This document shows positions 31,599 through 41,149 of a stretch of DNA of 64,000 bases, piece after piece. Within the stretch, counting starts at the first letter, position 1; every line of letters starts with the position of its first letter. A program made the position numbers and the translations under genes. This stretch comes from Acinetobacter sp. ANC 3832. GTDB lineage: Bacteria; Pseudomonadota; Gammaproteobacteria; Pseudomonadales; Moraxellaceae. The notes beneath the pieces were generated by a model. That model did no database searches. It saw only the letters and a list, made by a program, of their open reading frames with translations, and had not been told where the DNA came from. The DNA is taken from the NCBI RefSeq assembly GCF_002135415.1, contig NZ_NEGJ01000001.1, forward strand, positions 124,001-188,000, in the 5' to 3' direction.

Positions 31599-33593
31599 AT
31601 GGATCAGAACAATAGTCAGAGCAATCAACCTCTGCTTGAGGTCAGCAATCTGATTCGTGAATTCCCTGCGGGTGAATCAACTATTCAGATTTTAAAAAGC
31701 ATTGATTTAAAAATTTATGCAGGCGAACTCGTCGCTATTGTGGGTCAGTCGGGTTCTGGTAAATCAACCTTAATGAATATTTTAGGTTGTTTGGATAAAC
31801 CAACTTCTGGCAGTTATAAAGTCAATGGTCGCGAAACAGGAAAACTTGAACCAGATGAGCTTGCACAATTACGCCGTGAATATTTTGGCTTTATTTTCCA
31901 GCGCTACCATTTATTGGGTGATTTAACTGCAGCAGGTAACGTAGAAGTTCCTGCAATTTATGCAGGTGTAGATCCAACTGCACGTCACAAACGTTCGCAT
32001 GAAATTCTAACTGATCTAGGTTTAGCAGATAAAACGCAGAATCGTCCAAATCAATTATCAGGTGGTCAGCAACAACGTGTTTCTATTGCTCGTGCCTTAA
32101 TGAATGGTGGTGACGTTATTCTTGCTGATGAACCAACAGGTGCATTGGATAAGAATAGTGGCGTTGAAGTAATGCGTATTTTACGTGAACTGAATGCCAA
32201 AGGTCATACCATCATCCTTGTTACACATGATATGAATGTTGCCAAAAATGCGACGCGTATTATTGAAATCAGTGATGGTAATATCATTGCGGATAAACCC
32301 AACACTCCAACCAATGATGACATTATTGATATTGGTACAGATTTAGAGAATGCCAAAAAGCAGAAAAAATCCTCTGCTTGGCGTTCAGCACTGGATCGTT
32401 TTGGTGAAGCATTCAATATGGCTTTACTGGCGATGAATGCACATCGTATGCGTACATTTTTAACCATGCTCGGTATTATTATTGGTATTGCATCCGTTGT
32501 TTCCGTGGTTGCTCTAGGTAATGGTTCGCAAAAGCAAATCTTAGAAAATATCAGCAGTTTAGGCACTAATACCATCACAGTCTTCCAAGGGCGTGGTTTT
32601 GGTGATAACTCTAAAACAGCTCAAGTCAAAACACTCATACCCGCTGATGCGGAGGCTCTTGCCGAACAACCCTATGTTGAAAGTGTCAGTCCTTCTGTCA
32701 GTTCAAGTGTTACGGGGCGTTTTAAAGACACTGAAGCATCAATTAGTGTCAATGGTGTAGGTGAAGACTTCTTCCATGTCAAAGGCTTAACCTTTGAATC
32801 AGGTCAAGCTTTTGATAAACAAAGTGTCACTCAGCGTGCTCAAGATGTGGTGATTGATTCAAATACCAAGAATACATTTTTTGCAGATGGTACAGATCCT
32901 GTGGGGCAAGTCATTTTGTTGGGGAGTGTACCGAGTCGTATTATTGGTGTGACAGATGCGCAAAAAGGCATGATGGGCAGTTCAGATAGCTTGAATGTTT
33001 ATTTACCTTATTCGACAGTCATGAGTCGCATGTTGGGACAATCTAACGTTCGAAATATTATTGTTCGAGTCAAAGATGAATATCCAAGTGCAGCAGCAGA
33101 GAATGCCATTTTATCGTTGCTTGAACAACGTCATGGCGCACAGGATGTTTTTACTCAAAACTCCGATAGTATCCGTGAAACGATTGAACAAACCACAGCA
33201 ACGATGACGCTTCTGGTCTCTGCAATTGCTGTTATTTCTCTGATTGTTGGTGGTATTGGCGTGATGAATATCATGCTCGTTTCAGTCACAGAACGTACTC
33301 AAGAAATTGGGGTGCGTATGGCTGTTGGTGCACGTCAAAGTGATATTTTGCAACAGTTTTTAATTGAAGCGATTCTCGTGTGTATTCTCGGCGGAATTTT
33401 GGGTGTACTGCTCTCTTTAGGGATTGGTCAAGTGATTGGTCACTTTGCCAAAGGTACCTTCCAAATGGAATATTCAACGACCTCTATTATTGCTGCCTTT
33501 GTCTGTTCAACCCTGATTGGCGTGGTGTTCGGTTTTATCCCAGCACGCAATGCTGCACAACTTGATCCTGTTGATGCACTGTCTAGAGAATAA
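31599..33593 (+). CDS. macB: MacB-type ABC transporter, ATPase and permease
   Basis: A 664-residue protein that hydrolyses ATP in the cytoplasm and drives a mechanotransmission cycle in the periplasm. The Walker [10 protein letters not shown] is at 49-57, the signature LSGGQQQR at 153-160 and Walker [13 protein letters not shown] at 173-184. Then comes the first membrane segment ([21 protein letters not shown]), a large MacB periplasmic domain, and three C-terminal membrane segments. The length matches E. coli MacB (648). It is closest in architecture to MacB/PvdT-type exporters. Downstream, 9 bases away, is the outer-membrane channel gene. Confidence 0.95.
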   Translation: MDQNNSQSNQPLLEVSNLIREFPAGESTIQILKSIDLKIYAGELVAIVGQSGSGKSTLMNILGCLDKPTSGSYKVNGRETGKLEPDELAQLRREYFGFIFQRYHLLGDLTAAGNVEVPAIYAGVDPTARHKRSHEILTDLGLADKTQNRPNQLSGGQQQRVSIARALMNGGDVILADEPTGALDKNSGVEVMRILRELNAKGHTIILVTHDMNVAKNATRIIEISDGNIIADKPNTPTNDDIIDIGTDLENAKKQKKSSAWRSALDRFGEAFNMALLAMNAHRMRTFLTMLGIIIGIASVVSVVALGNGSQKQILENISSLGTNTITVFQGRGFGDNSKTAQVKTLIPADAEALAEQPYVESVSPSVSSSVTGRFKDTEASISVNGVGEDFFHVKGLTFESGQAFDKQSVTQRAQDVVIDSNTKNTFFADGTDPVGQVILLGSVPSRIIGVTDAQKGMMGSSDSLNVYLPYSTVMSRMLGQSNVRNIIVRVKDEYPSAAAENAILSLLEQRHGAQDVFTQNSDSIRETIEQTTATMTLLVSAIAVISLIVGGIGVMNIMLVSVTERTQEIGVRMAVGARQSDILQQFLIEAILVCILGGILGVLLSLGIGQVIGHFAKGTFQMEYSTTSIIAAFVCSTLIGVVFGFIPARNAAQLDPVDALSRE

Positions 33594-33602
33594 GGAAATA
33601 AT

Positions 33603-35018
33603 ATGCAATTCAATTTAACAAAACTTGCGAGTGCCTTAGTTCTAGGTGGTTCATTGGTGGGATGTGCTGCTGTAGTCAAAACGCCATATCAAGCACCTAC
33701 AGTACAAATACCCACTGACTTTGCCTATGACAAAGCAAAAGCGAATGTCCTACAAGCCGATCTGTATGCAGATCAATGGTGGACACTCTTTGGTGATGCT
33801 CAATTAAATCAATTGGTCAATCAGGTCTTAGAACGTAATACAGACTTAGCTGTTGCAGGGATAAATTTACAACAAGCTCGCTTACGTGCAGGGCTTGCTG
33901 AAAATCAGCAAGGTGTCCGCGTAAACTCAGGTGTTTCAACTGGACATTCTTTTGATTTAAATTCAGGTGATGATGCTTCTAAAGGACTCTCTCTCAGTGC
34001 AGGTGTAAGCTATGAAGTCGATTTATTTGGCAAGCTAGCACGACAAACTGAAGCCTCTAAATGGGAAGCACTCGCCACTGAGCAAGATTTACAAGCCACA
34101 GGGCAAAGTTTGATTGCAACAACTGCCAATCTATATTGGCAATTGGGTTATTTAAATGAACGCTATGCAACGGTTCAACAAAATTTAGCATCCACTCAAA
34201 AAACCTATGAATTGGTTCGCTCACAATATAAAGCTGGTGCTGTTTCTGGTTTAGATTTAACTCAAGCTGAACAATCTGTACAAAGTCAAAAAGCCAGTTT
34301 AAGCCAAATTGAACAACAGCGTGTAGAGGCTCGAACTGGCTTAGCAGTACTACTGCATATTCCTGTACAACAGCTCAACATTCAAGAACCACAACGATTA
34401 CCAAAAGTCAGCCTCCCCAATATTTCAGCGGGCTTACCAGCAAATTTATTATCTCGTCGTCCAGATTTGCGTGCATCAGAACTCCGTTTACGTGAGTCTT
34501 TAGCTAATAAAGATGCAACGAAGGCAAGTTATTATCCTTCTATTAGTTTGACGGGGAATTTAGGATCAAGCAGCACATCTTTAACGAATTTATTAAAGAA
34601 CCCTGCTTTGTCTTTGGGGGCAAGTTTAAGCCTACCTTTCCTGCAATATAATGATATGAAGAAAAACATTAAGATCAGTGATTTGGATTATGAAAAAGCA
34701 ATTGTTCAATATCGTCAAACGCTATACCAAGCTTTTGCCGATACTGAAAATGCACTCTCAAATCGTACTGAGCTGGATAAACAAGTGGCTTTACAGCAAC
34801 GTAATTTAGAGCTTGCTGAGAAAACTGAACGTCTCACCCAAGTTCGCTATAAGAATGGTGCGATTGCTTTAAAAAACTTGTTGGATGCACAGGAAACCAC
34901 TCGTAATGCTCGTTTAACTTTGGTTCAAACCAAACAGAGTCAATACGGTGCTTATGTCACACTGATGCAAGCACTCGGTGGTAGTCCCATTCAGCAATTA
35001 CCCCTCACAACGGAATAA
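33603..35018 (+). CDS. outer-membrane efflux lipoprotein (OprM/NodT family)
   Basis: A 471-residue TolC-like channel protein. The signal ends in the lipobox LVGC with cysteine at residue 21. Two TolC-type repeats are visible, for example NTDLAVAGINLQQARLRAGL and GLPANLLSRRPDLRASELRL, the latter a hallmark of the NodT/OprM group. Its location 9 bases after macB makes it the dedicated outer-membrane partner, like OpmQ next to pvdRT in Pseudomonas (family analogy). A bidirectional terminator follows. Confidence 0.92.
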   Translation: MQFNLTKLASALVLGGSLVGCAAVVKTPYQAPTVQIPTDFAYDKAKANVLQADLYADQWWTLFGDAQLNQLVNQVLERNTDLAVAGINLQQARLRAGLAENQQGVRVNSGVSTGHSFDLNSGDDASKGLSLSAGVSYEVDLFGKLARQTEASKWEALATEQDLQATGQSLIATTANLYWQLGYLNERYATVQQNLASTQKTYELVRSQYKAGAVSGLDLTQAEQSVQSQKASLSQIEQQRVEARTGLAVLLHIPVQQLNIQEPQRLPKVSLPNISAGLPANLLSRRPDLRASELRLRESLANKDATKASYYPSISLTGNLGSSSTSLTNLLKNPALSLGASLSLPFLQYNDMKKNIKISDLDYEKAIVQYRQTLYQAFADTENALSNRTELDKQVALQQRNLELAEKTERLTQVRYKNGAIALKNLLDAQETTRNARLTLVQTKQSQYGAYVTLMQALGGSPIQQLPLTTE

Positions 35019-35120
35019 GAGATTCCTAATATTACCTCTCTTAATTGCTCTCCCAATGAAAAAATAGAGAGATGATAAATCATGATTCAAGCTGTTTAAA
35101 TGGCTTGAATTCTAAGCAAT

Positions 35121-35150
35121 AAAAAAGAGCCTTCATTGAGGCTCTTTTTT
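35121..35150. terminator. bidirectional terminator between the efflux operon and the RRM gene
   Basis: AAAAAAGAGCCT / AGGCTCTTTTTT, a perfect 12-bp stem with a 6-base loop, has T runs in both directions. It separates the convergent macAB-channel operon and the RNA-binding protein gene. Confidence 0.9.
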
Positions 35151-35165
35151 ATAACAATACCTGAC

Positions 35166-35420
35166 TTATTCAGCTTCTGGTTTATCATCCGCTTGTTTTA
35201 CACGAATTCCATGTCCATGCAAACGAAGAGTATTTAGACCTTTAATGGCTTTAATGGCTTCACGAGCGTGTGGCATATCCACAAAAGCAAAGCCTTTAGA
35301 TTTACCTGTTCCAGCATCTAAAACCAATGTACATGATGCTACTGTGCCATATGCTTTGAACAATTCAAGCAATTCAGCTTCAGTGACCGTACGTTCTAAA
35401 CTACGAACTAGAATTTTCAT
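35166..35420 (-). CDS. single-RRM RNA-binding protein
   Basis: An 84-residue protein made of one RNA-recognition motif. RNP2 (KILVRSL) is at residues 2-8 and RNP1 (SKGFAFVDM) near 41-49, with a short acidic tail. Small bacterial RRM proteins of this kind (often cold-induced in cyanobacteria and other bacteria) bind RNA; the target is unknown here. It stands alone on the minus strand with a good AAGGTTGTGAG-type leader before the ATG. Confidence 0.9.
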   Translation of the reverse strand: MKILVRSLERTVTEAELLELFKAYGTVASCTLVLDAGTGKSKGFAFVDMPHAREAIKAIKGLNTLRLHGHGIRVKQADDKPEAE

Positions 35421-35510
35421 CTCACAACCTTAAAATATAAAATAGGCAAAAAACATCAAAAAGCACTCGCCTACTCTACTTTTTGAATGAAAAACATATA
35501 TAGATGTAGT

Positions 35511-37502
35511 TTAATCTAGATCGATTCCAAAATCTAAATTAATCGACTGCCGTTCGATTAAGGTACTTTTCACGGTTTGTTGACGGGTTTTGTAATGCGT
35601 TTCCGTCGTACATAAATTACGCGTCAGATCATTTAAAAAATAACTTTCAATTTTTCTACCTTGCTCATCAACTTGATCTTTCGCCCACATATTTAAATTT
35701 TGTTTGGTCAAAATCAATTCATTCTGCGCACGTGTTAAAGCTACGTACAACACACGGCGCTCTTCCTCAACATCATCAAAATTATCCTGCGCACGTGCAT
35801 GCGGATATTGCCCTGCTGACACATTAGCGACATAACAAACCTTCTGCTCAGTACCTTTAGCTGAGTGAATCGTGATGAGTGTGACCACATCATCTTGTGA
35901 CTGACGTTCAATCTCGCTAATCGAAACTGGATCAAGTACATATTCCTCTAAAAACTCACTCAACTGCTGATGCTTAGAAGAAAGTTGCTTCACCAGATCA
36001 AAATCACCCAAACGCTTAGACCAATCTTTTTTCGCATAATTTTCTTCAAGCTGGTCTTTCAGTGCTTCAACCCCTAGACTGACACAGGCTTCAACTTCTG
36101 TTTTTAACACCAGCATTTGCTTCATTATCAGCAAAGTTTTTTCAGGAATACGCCCAAATTTTTCAAGTTTTTCAAAAATCACATCCATTTCAGGTTGTAA
36201 TAATAATTGATGTGAAAGCTTACTCGCACTGACATCACCCACACTATTCCACAGAGTGAGAAAGCGCATCCATGCAATATCATCCAATGGATTCGCAATC
36301 ACTCGTAATAAGCTCAGTAGATCTTTAACATGCGCCGTTTCAAGTAGCTTCATCCCACCAATAAAACGATACGGGATATTGGCTTGAATACACGCAGCTT
36401 CAATATGACGGGCGGCGAAACTTGAACGTACCAAAACCATGTGATCTTGCCACGCAGCGCCTTCCAGTAAATGCCGCTCTTTGATGTCAATCGCAATCCA
36501 TTTGGCTTCATCAAATTCATTAGGAAAAACATGCATTCGCGGTTTAACACCACCACCACGATATGCTTCTAAATGTTTGTCATATCGAATTGAGCTTTGG
36601 TCGAGCAACCAATTGGAAAGGTCTAAAATTTCTTGGGTAGAACGATAGTTTTTTTCAAGTTTAAAAATTTGAGCATCAGGTACACGCTCTTTAAAATGAT
36701 GAATATTTTCAAAATCTGCACCACGGAAACCGTAAATAGACTGTGCATCATCTCCCACACAAAATAGATGGGTCTTATCTTTCAGCGGTTCAAGTAAAGC
36801 CCATTGCAGTGGGTTAGTATCCTGCATTTCATCGACCAGCATGTGCTGACACAAGGATGCAACATAATCTACCAAACCTTCCGATTGCGCCAAAGCCGAA
36901 GCAACCACGGCCAAAATATCATCATAATCTAAAAAGCTACGAGCTTGTTTCCGTGCTTCATATTCTTTCATGATTTCAGCAATTTGGTCTTTATATTCTA
37001 AAAATTCAGGATGCTGTTTCTCTAAAGCCAAACTCAGTTTTTGACGAGTATTGCGTGCAAATGAATATAAATCACAGAGTTCTTTGGGCTTGGGCAATGC
37101 ATTTGGATTTTTCTTATCATCTTTGCCACGAATCAGACGGAACATCATCATTTGATCATCACGATCAATAATTGAAAACTGTTCTAGACCAAAGGCTTTC
37201 GGCACACGGCGTAAAAGATACATACAAAAAGTATGAAATGTTGAAGCTCTTAAACCTTTGGCTTGATCGCCTAAAGCCAACTCTACACGTGCCACGATTT
37301 CACTGGCTGAACGACGGGTAAAGGTTAAAATTTGAATTTGATTGGCAGGAATACCTTGATCAATTAAATATGCTGCGCGCGCTACAATGGTTTTGGTTTT
37401 GCCACAGCCTGCACCTGCTAAAACCAGACTATGCTTGTTTTGTGTGGTTGCAGCTTGCTTTTGTTGAGGGTTTAATTCATCAATTAGGGTGGCGAAACTC
37501 AT
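35511..37502 (-). CDS. UvrD/Rep-family superfamily 1 DNA helicase
   Basis: A 663-residue helicase. Motif I AGAGCGKTKT is near residues 29-38, motif Ia FTRRSASEI near 61, motif II VDEMQDT near 223-229, motif III GDDAQSIYGFRG, and motifs V/VI IHSAKGTEQKVCYVAN and RRVLYVALTRAQNEL are all present, so it should be active. It is nearer to Rep/PcrA size than to UvrD (720 residues) and may be an accessory helicase rather than the main UvrD. It lies on its own; no nuclease partner is adjacent. Assignment to a named gene is not safe. Confidence 0.9.
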   Translation of the reverse strand: MSFATLIDELNPQQKQAATTQNKHSLVLAGAGCGKTKTIVARAAYLIDQGIPANQIQILTFTRRSASEIVARVELALGDQAKGLRASTFHTFCMYLLRRVPKAFGLEQFSIIDRDDQMMMFRLIRGKDDKKNPNALPKPKELCDLYSFARNTRQKLSLALEKQHPEFLEYKDQIAEIMKEYEARKQARSFLDYDDILAVVASALAQSEGLVDYVASLCQHMLVDEMQDTNPLQWALLEPLKDKTHLFCVGDDAQSIYGFRGADFENIHHFKERVPDAQIFKLEKNYRSTQEILDLSNWLLDQSSIRYDKHLEAYRGGGVKPRMHVFPNEFDEAKWIAIDIKERHLLEGAAWQDHMVLVRSSFAARHIEAACIQANIPYRFIGGMKLLETAHVKDLLSLLRVIANPLDDIAWMRFLTLWNSVGDVSASKLSHQLLLQPEMDVIFEKLEKFGRIPEKTLLIMKQMLVLKTEVEACVSLGVEALKDQLEENYAKKDWSKRLGDFDLVKQLSSKHQQLSEFLEEYVLDPVSISEIERQSQDDVVTLITIHSAKGTEQKVCYVANVSAGQYPHARAQDNFDDVEEERRVLYVALTRAQNELILTKQNLNMWAKDQVDEQGRKIESYFLNDLTRNLCTTETHYKTRQQTVKSTLIERQSINLDFGIDLD

Positions 37503-37603
37503 AATCTCTCATCGGTTTGTGGATGGAGGTAGTTTAACAAAACAATAGACAAGAAACAGAATTACCCTTTGAAAAGTTATTTTATGAAAATCTAAATTTA
37601 ATT

Positions 37604-37828
37604 TTAAATTATATTAATCATTATTTTTACTAGAAAATAAAGCATTCCACAGCAAAGTAAAATGATTAAAAAATCTTTCCCTGAATATTTTTTTAATTTA
37701 TTTTCTTCATCTGCCTTATTTACATCTTTACTTAAATAGCTCACTAACCCTGTAATTATAAGCAACACAAAAAATCCCAATAAATATAGGAATGTATATA
37801 TTCCACTTAAGTTAGCAGCACTTATCAT
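37604..37828 (-). CDS. small two-segment membrane protein of unknown function
   Basis: A 74-residue protein with two hydrophobic helices (IYTFLYLLGFFVLLIITGLV and FLIILLCCGMLYFLVKIMI) joined by a charged loop (SKDVNKADEENKLKKYSGKD). A strong AAAGGAAAGGA sequence precedes the ATG, which supports translation. It starts 20 bases after the glycerate kinase stop and may share that transcript. It is more AT-rich than its neighbours. No family was recognised. Confidence 0.6.
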   Translation of the reverse strand: MISAANLSGIYTFLYLLGFFVLLIITGLVSYLSKDVNKADEENKLKKYSGKDFLIILLCCGMLYFLVKIMINII

Positions 37829-37848
37829 TATTCCTTTCCTTTATCGTT

Positions 37849-38982
37849 TTACTTCAATATTCGAGCAATATTTTCGCAGGTTCTTTCCAAATTTTTCTGA
37901 CCATTTTTTAATGCAGCCCGTAAATCACATGTACCATCGACAATACTAAAAATTGCGCTAAAGCCTTCATCATATAATTCTTCAACTCCTTCACCGACAT
38001 AGCCTGCAAAGGCGATCACAGGTTTATTCAATCGCTTTGCAACTTGTGCCACGCCAAACGGGGTTTTACCAAACTTGGTCTGAAAATCAATGCCACCTTC
38101 ACCTGTAAAAACATAATCAGCTTGGGCAATATGTTCAGCAAGTTTCGTTTCTTCAATCACAATTTCAACCCCTGAACGGATTTTTGCACCTGTAAAAGCC
38201 ATTAAACCAAAACCCAAACCACCTGCTGCGCCTGCTCCTGCAATATTTTGAAAATCTGTACCGATCTCTTGCGCAACCAAATTTGCAAAATATTTTAAAT
38301 TTTTATCGAGTGTTTCAACCATTTCAGATGTTGCGCCTTTTTGTGGTCCAAACACATGGGAAGCCCCATTTTCACCACACAGCGGATTATTCACATCACT
38401 GGCAATAATAATTTCTGTTTGTTTTAAACGTGTATCTAATCTTGAGAGATCTATACTTTGAATTTGGTTGATTTGTCCGCCACCTAGAGCAACCTCACAG
38501 CTATTCATATCATAAAACGTCGCACCCAAAGCCTGTGCCATGCCTGCACCTGCATCATTGGTGATGCTTCCACCTAAGCCAATAATGATCTTACCAACAC
38601 CTAAATCCAAAGCGTGTTTAATCATTTCTCCCGTACCCAAAGTTGTGGTCAATAATGGATTACGCTGTGACTTTTCGATTAGGTGAATCCCATTTGCCAT
38701 CGCCATTTCAATGACTGCCGTTTTTCCGTTATCAATCAGACCTAAATACGTTTGAACTTTTTGTGATGCAAATGGTCCTGCCACTTCAACTGTAACTTTT
38801 TGACCTTGCCTTGCGCTAAGCAAAGCATCAACTGTGCCTTCACCACCATCAGCCATCGGCACGTGAATAAACTGAGCATCATTAAAAACTTTTGCGATGC
38901 CACGTTGCATTGCCTGACAGGCTTGTTCAGCAGTCATACTTTCTTTAAAGGAATCAGGAGCAAGGACAAAGATTTTAGGCAT
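37849..38982 (-). CDS. glycerate kinase (GlxK/GarK family)
   Basis: A 377-residue enzyme that phosphorylates D-glycerate to 2-phosphoglycerate. The N-terminal LAPDSFKESMTAEQACQAM, the GGEGTVDAL motif, IGLGGSITNDAGAGMAQALG and FTGEGGIDFQTKFGKTPFGV are all characteristic. Length is normal. No other glyoxylate/glycerate pathway gene lies nearby, so its pathway context is not shown. Whether it is glxK or garK cannot be decided from the sequence. Confidence 0.93.
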   Translation of the reverse strand: MPKIFVLAPDSFKESMTAEQACQAMQRGIAKVFNDAQFIHVPMADGGEGTVDALLSARQGQKVTVEVAGPFASQKVQTYLGLIDNGKTAVIEMAMANGIHLIEKSQRNPLLTTTLGTGEMIKHALDLGVGKIIIGLGGSITNDAGAGMAQALGATFYDMNSCEVALGGGQINQIQSIDLSRLDTRLKQTEIIIASDVNNPLCGENGASHVFGPQKGATSEMVETLDKNLKYFANLVAQEIGTDFQNIAGAGAAGGLGFGLMAFTGAKIRSGVEIVIEETKLAEHIAQADYVFTGEGGIDFQTKFGKTPFGVAQVAKRLNKPVIAFAGYVGEGVEELYDEGFSAIFSIVDGTCDLRAALKNGQKNLERTCENIARILK

Positions 38983-39084
38983 TTTAATGTTTCTAGACTA
39001 AGTTGGATGGATTCAAAAAATAACATAGCTACTTTTACAACATAGATAAACTGTTTCTTTCAAAGACCTCTAGGTTTAATCAAT

Positions 39085-39537
39085 ATGAAGCACGTTAATT
39101 TAGCCCAAGCTGTACCTGAACTTTATAAAACCGTGATTGAACTGGATAAAATCTCCACTCAAAAAATCAAAGAAGCAGGAATCAATGAAGGGTTCTCACA
39201 TCTCCTTAAATTAAGAGCGTCTCAAATCAATCAATGTGCCTTCTGTGTACGAATGCATACACAAGATGCTGTTAAATGTGGCGAGTCAATTGAACGCATC
39301 GCCTTAACAAGTGCATGGCGTGAATCAGAATACTTTGATGCAAAAGAACGTGCAGCACTGATATTAATTGAAGAAATCACCCTGATTGCGCAACAGCATT
39401 TTCCTGATACTGCTTATGAAAATGCAACCAAAGAATTAAATCAGGATGAAATTGCAGCCATTGAATGGTTAGCCATTGTCATTAACACATGGAATCGTAT
39501 CGCCATTTCAAGTCAATATTCAGTGATACCTGAATAA
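39085..39537 (+). CDS. AhpD-like / carboxymuconolactone decarboxylase-family protein
   Basis: A 150-residue all-helical protein with the redox motif CAFCVRMH (C51, C54, H58) of AhpD-type alkylhydroperoxidases. The N-terminal NLAQAVPELYKTVIELDKI and the central REXEYFDAKERAALIL-like stretch match the CMD superfamily. It probably acts as a small thiol peroxidase or reductase in the cytoplasm. It is divergent from the glycerate kinase gene with about 100 bases between. Confidence 0.88.
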   Translation: MKHVNLAQAVPELYKTVIELDKISTQKIKEAGINEGFSHLLKLRASQINQCAFCVRMHTQDAVKCGESIERIALTSAWRESEYFDAKERAALILIEEITLIAQQHFPDTAYENATKELNQDEIAAIEWLAIVINTWNRIAISSQYSVIPE

Positions 39538-39590
39538 TTTCAAAGTATGTCTTTATGTAGATGAATAAATGTTCTTTTATAGAATTGAAA

Positions 39591-39621
39591 ATACCCTTGA
39601 GTTTTTGTGATTCAAGGGTAT
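39591..39621. terminator. terminator between convergent AhpD-like and HdeD-like genes
   Basis: ATACCCTTGA / TCAAGGGTAT is a perfect 10-bp stem with an 11-base loop. On the minus strand it is followed by TTTTC, on the plus strand by TAATTTC, so it may serve both convergent genes, best for the minus one. Confidence 0.65.
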
Positions 39622-39666
39622 TAATTTCAAAGCAGAATAAAAAAAAAAATCAATCTATCATGAGTT

Positions 39667-40236
39667 TTATCGATCTGCCGAACTCGGTGGAATCTGTTTA
39701 ATTGCTGCTGCAAATGTTAAATAATTGACACCCTGAAATAAAATATCCACCCCTAGAAATAATCCGAGCACCCAAAATGGTGAATCGGGTGAAGCAAGAA
39801 TAATGGCACCTGTGACCAAGGTCAGTAAGCCTGAAAATAATGTCCATCCCCAGCCTGACATTGGTTTCAGCATAAATGCATTAATAATTCGAACAAAGCC
39901 ACCAATCAATAAAGCCACAGCAAGTAAATTGGTTAATACCACAGCCGTCGTAATTGGTGATTTAAATGCGTAATATCCTGCACCAATGTACAACACACCA
40001 AATAGTGCCCACAACCATCGATATCCACCATCAAAAATTTTAAATGCTGCAATTAAATGCAACACTCCACCAATCATCATCAATGCTCCGAATAGCGCAA
40101 CCACGGTTAATGTTGCCATTCCCAACGAAGCCAATAAAACAATGCCGAAAATAACCAGCACAGCCCCCAAGAGCAAATACCACTTTCTATTTTCATGCAA
40201 TTGATGTCGAACCAAATCGTTACCTACAGTTATCAT
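39667..40236 (-). CDS. HdeD-family membrane protein (DUF308)
   Basis: A 189-residue protein with six hydrophobic helices, typical of the HdeD/DUF308 family (LLGAVLVIFGIVLLASLGMA, GLLTLVTGAIILASPDSPFW). The family is linked to acid resistance in E. coli, but its biochemical role is unknown. It stands as a single minus-strand gene. The start fits a short cytoplasmic N-terminus of about 18 residues before the first helix. Confidence 0.85.
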   Translation of the reverse strand: MITVGNDLVRHQLHENRKWYLLLGAVLVIFGIVLLASLGMATLTVVALFGALMMIGGVLHLIAAFKIFDGGYRWLWALFGVLYIGAGYYAFKSPITTAVVLTNLLAVALLIGGFVRIINAFMLKPMSGWGWTLFSGLLTLVTGAIILASPDSPFWVLGLFLGVDILFQGVNYLTFAAAIKQIPPSSADR

Positions 40237-40385
40237 CGTTTTCTCTTCATTGTTATTAAGCTTATTTTATTCTTGAATTGTTTTTACAATTTGTCTGTAT
40301 GAAATCTGCATCCATCCATAACCAAGCACTAATTCAATCTCAGTGCAAGGTCATATTTTTGAATATTTTATGACTAAATTTAACT

Positions 40386-41144
40386 CTACTTAATCCAACC
40401 CAACTCTTGAGCCGTTAAATGACTAATCATGGTGTATTGCAAATTATCAGGTGTTTTACTTTTAGCCTCGGTTAATGGAATATATCCGCCCATAATTTCT
40501 GCACGATCTTGCGGATACAATGGCTTTTGCTCAGGATTTGCATAACCTAAAGGATAAATAGGCTGACCTGTTGTAAAGTCATATTTATCCGTAGCACCAA
40601 AGGTATGTAATAACTCGTGTACCAATACGACTTGATTTGGTTCACTTTGTTTTTCTGAAGCAAATAAGTTCACCGTACCAATTCTGCCACGCTCTAGTGC
40701 GACCGAATGCTTCAGTTGTTTAATCTGTTGGGGATCATAATAATTCAAATATAAAGTCACGCTTGGTGAGCCATCCTCACTTTTATGCTGTTGCCATGCG
40801 TAATATCTAAACTTCAAACTCCACCAAATATTACTTAAAGCACTATTATTTTCAGGCACTTTAGGAGGTGATTTTTGTAGTTCACGACCCAATTGAAAGT
40901 TAAATGAAGTCGCCTGCCCTCGAAACTTTTGTGTCGCTTCTTGTAGATAGTTTTGCGACTCCTCAAAATCATCTATGGATAATTGTTGGATATATTTCTG
41001 TGTTGCTGCTTGTCCATCTGCATTAATCGGATGCAACAAAACAATAATCGGCTTGCTCCAATCCTGATTCATATCTCGCCATGCATTCATAGCAACGATG
41101 AGTAAAACAACCATCAGACAAGCTATTCGAATATTTTTCCACAT
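40386..41144 (-). CDS. membrane-anchored zinc metalloprotease-like protein
   Basis: A 252-residue protein with one N-terminal membrane segment (IACLMVVLLIVAMNAW) and a periplasmic domain containing HELLHTFGATDKYD. The HExxH part, followed by xxGxxD, is the pattern of metzincin-like zinc peptidases, and a later Met (AEIMGGYIPL) could be the Met-turn. No substrate is known. A NYN-domain gene lies six bases upstream on the same strand. It resembles uncharacterised proteins more than any named peptidase. Confidence 0.65.
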   Translation of the reverse strand: MWKNIRIACLMVVLLIVAMNAWRDMNQDWSKPIIVLLHPINADGQAATQKYIQQLSIDDFEESQNYLQEATQKFRGQATSFNFQLGRELQKSPPKVPENNSALSNIWWSLKFRYYAWQQHKSEDGSPSVTLYLNYYDPQQIKQLKHSVALERGRIGTVNLFASEKQSEPNQVVLVHELLHTFGATDKYDFTTGQPIYPLGYANPEQKPLYPQDRAEIMGGYIPLTEAKSKTPDNLQYTMISHLTAQELGWIK

Positions 41145-41149
41145 AGTAA

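Noticed and set aside
32204..32578. 124-codon minus-strand open frame inside macB
   Set aside because: It lies fully within the strongly conserved macB frame; composition gives chance long open frames.
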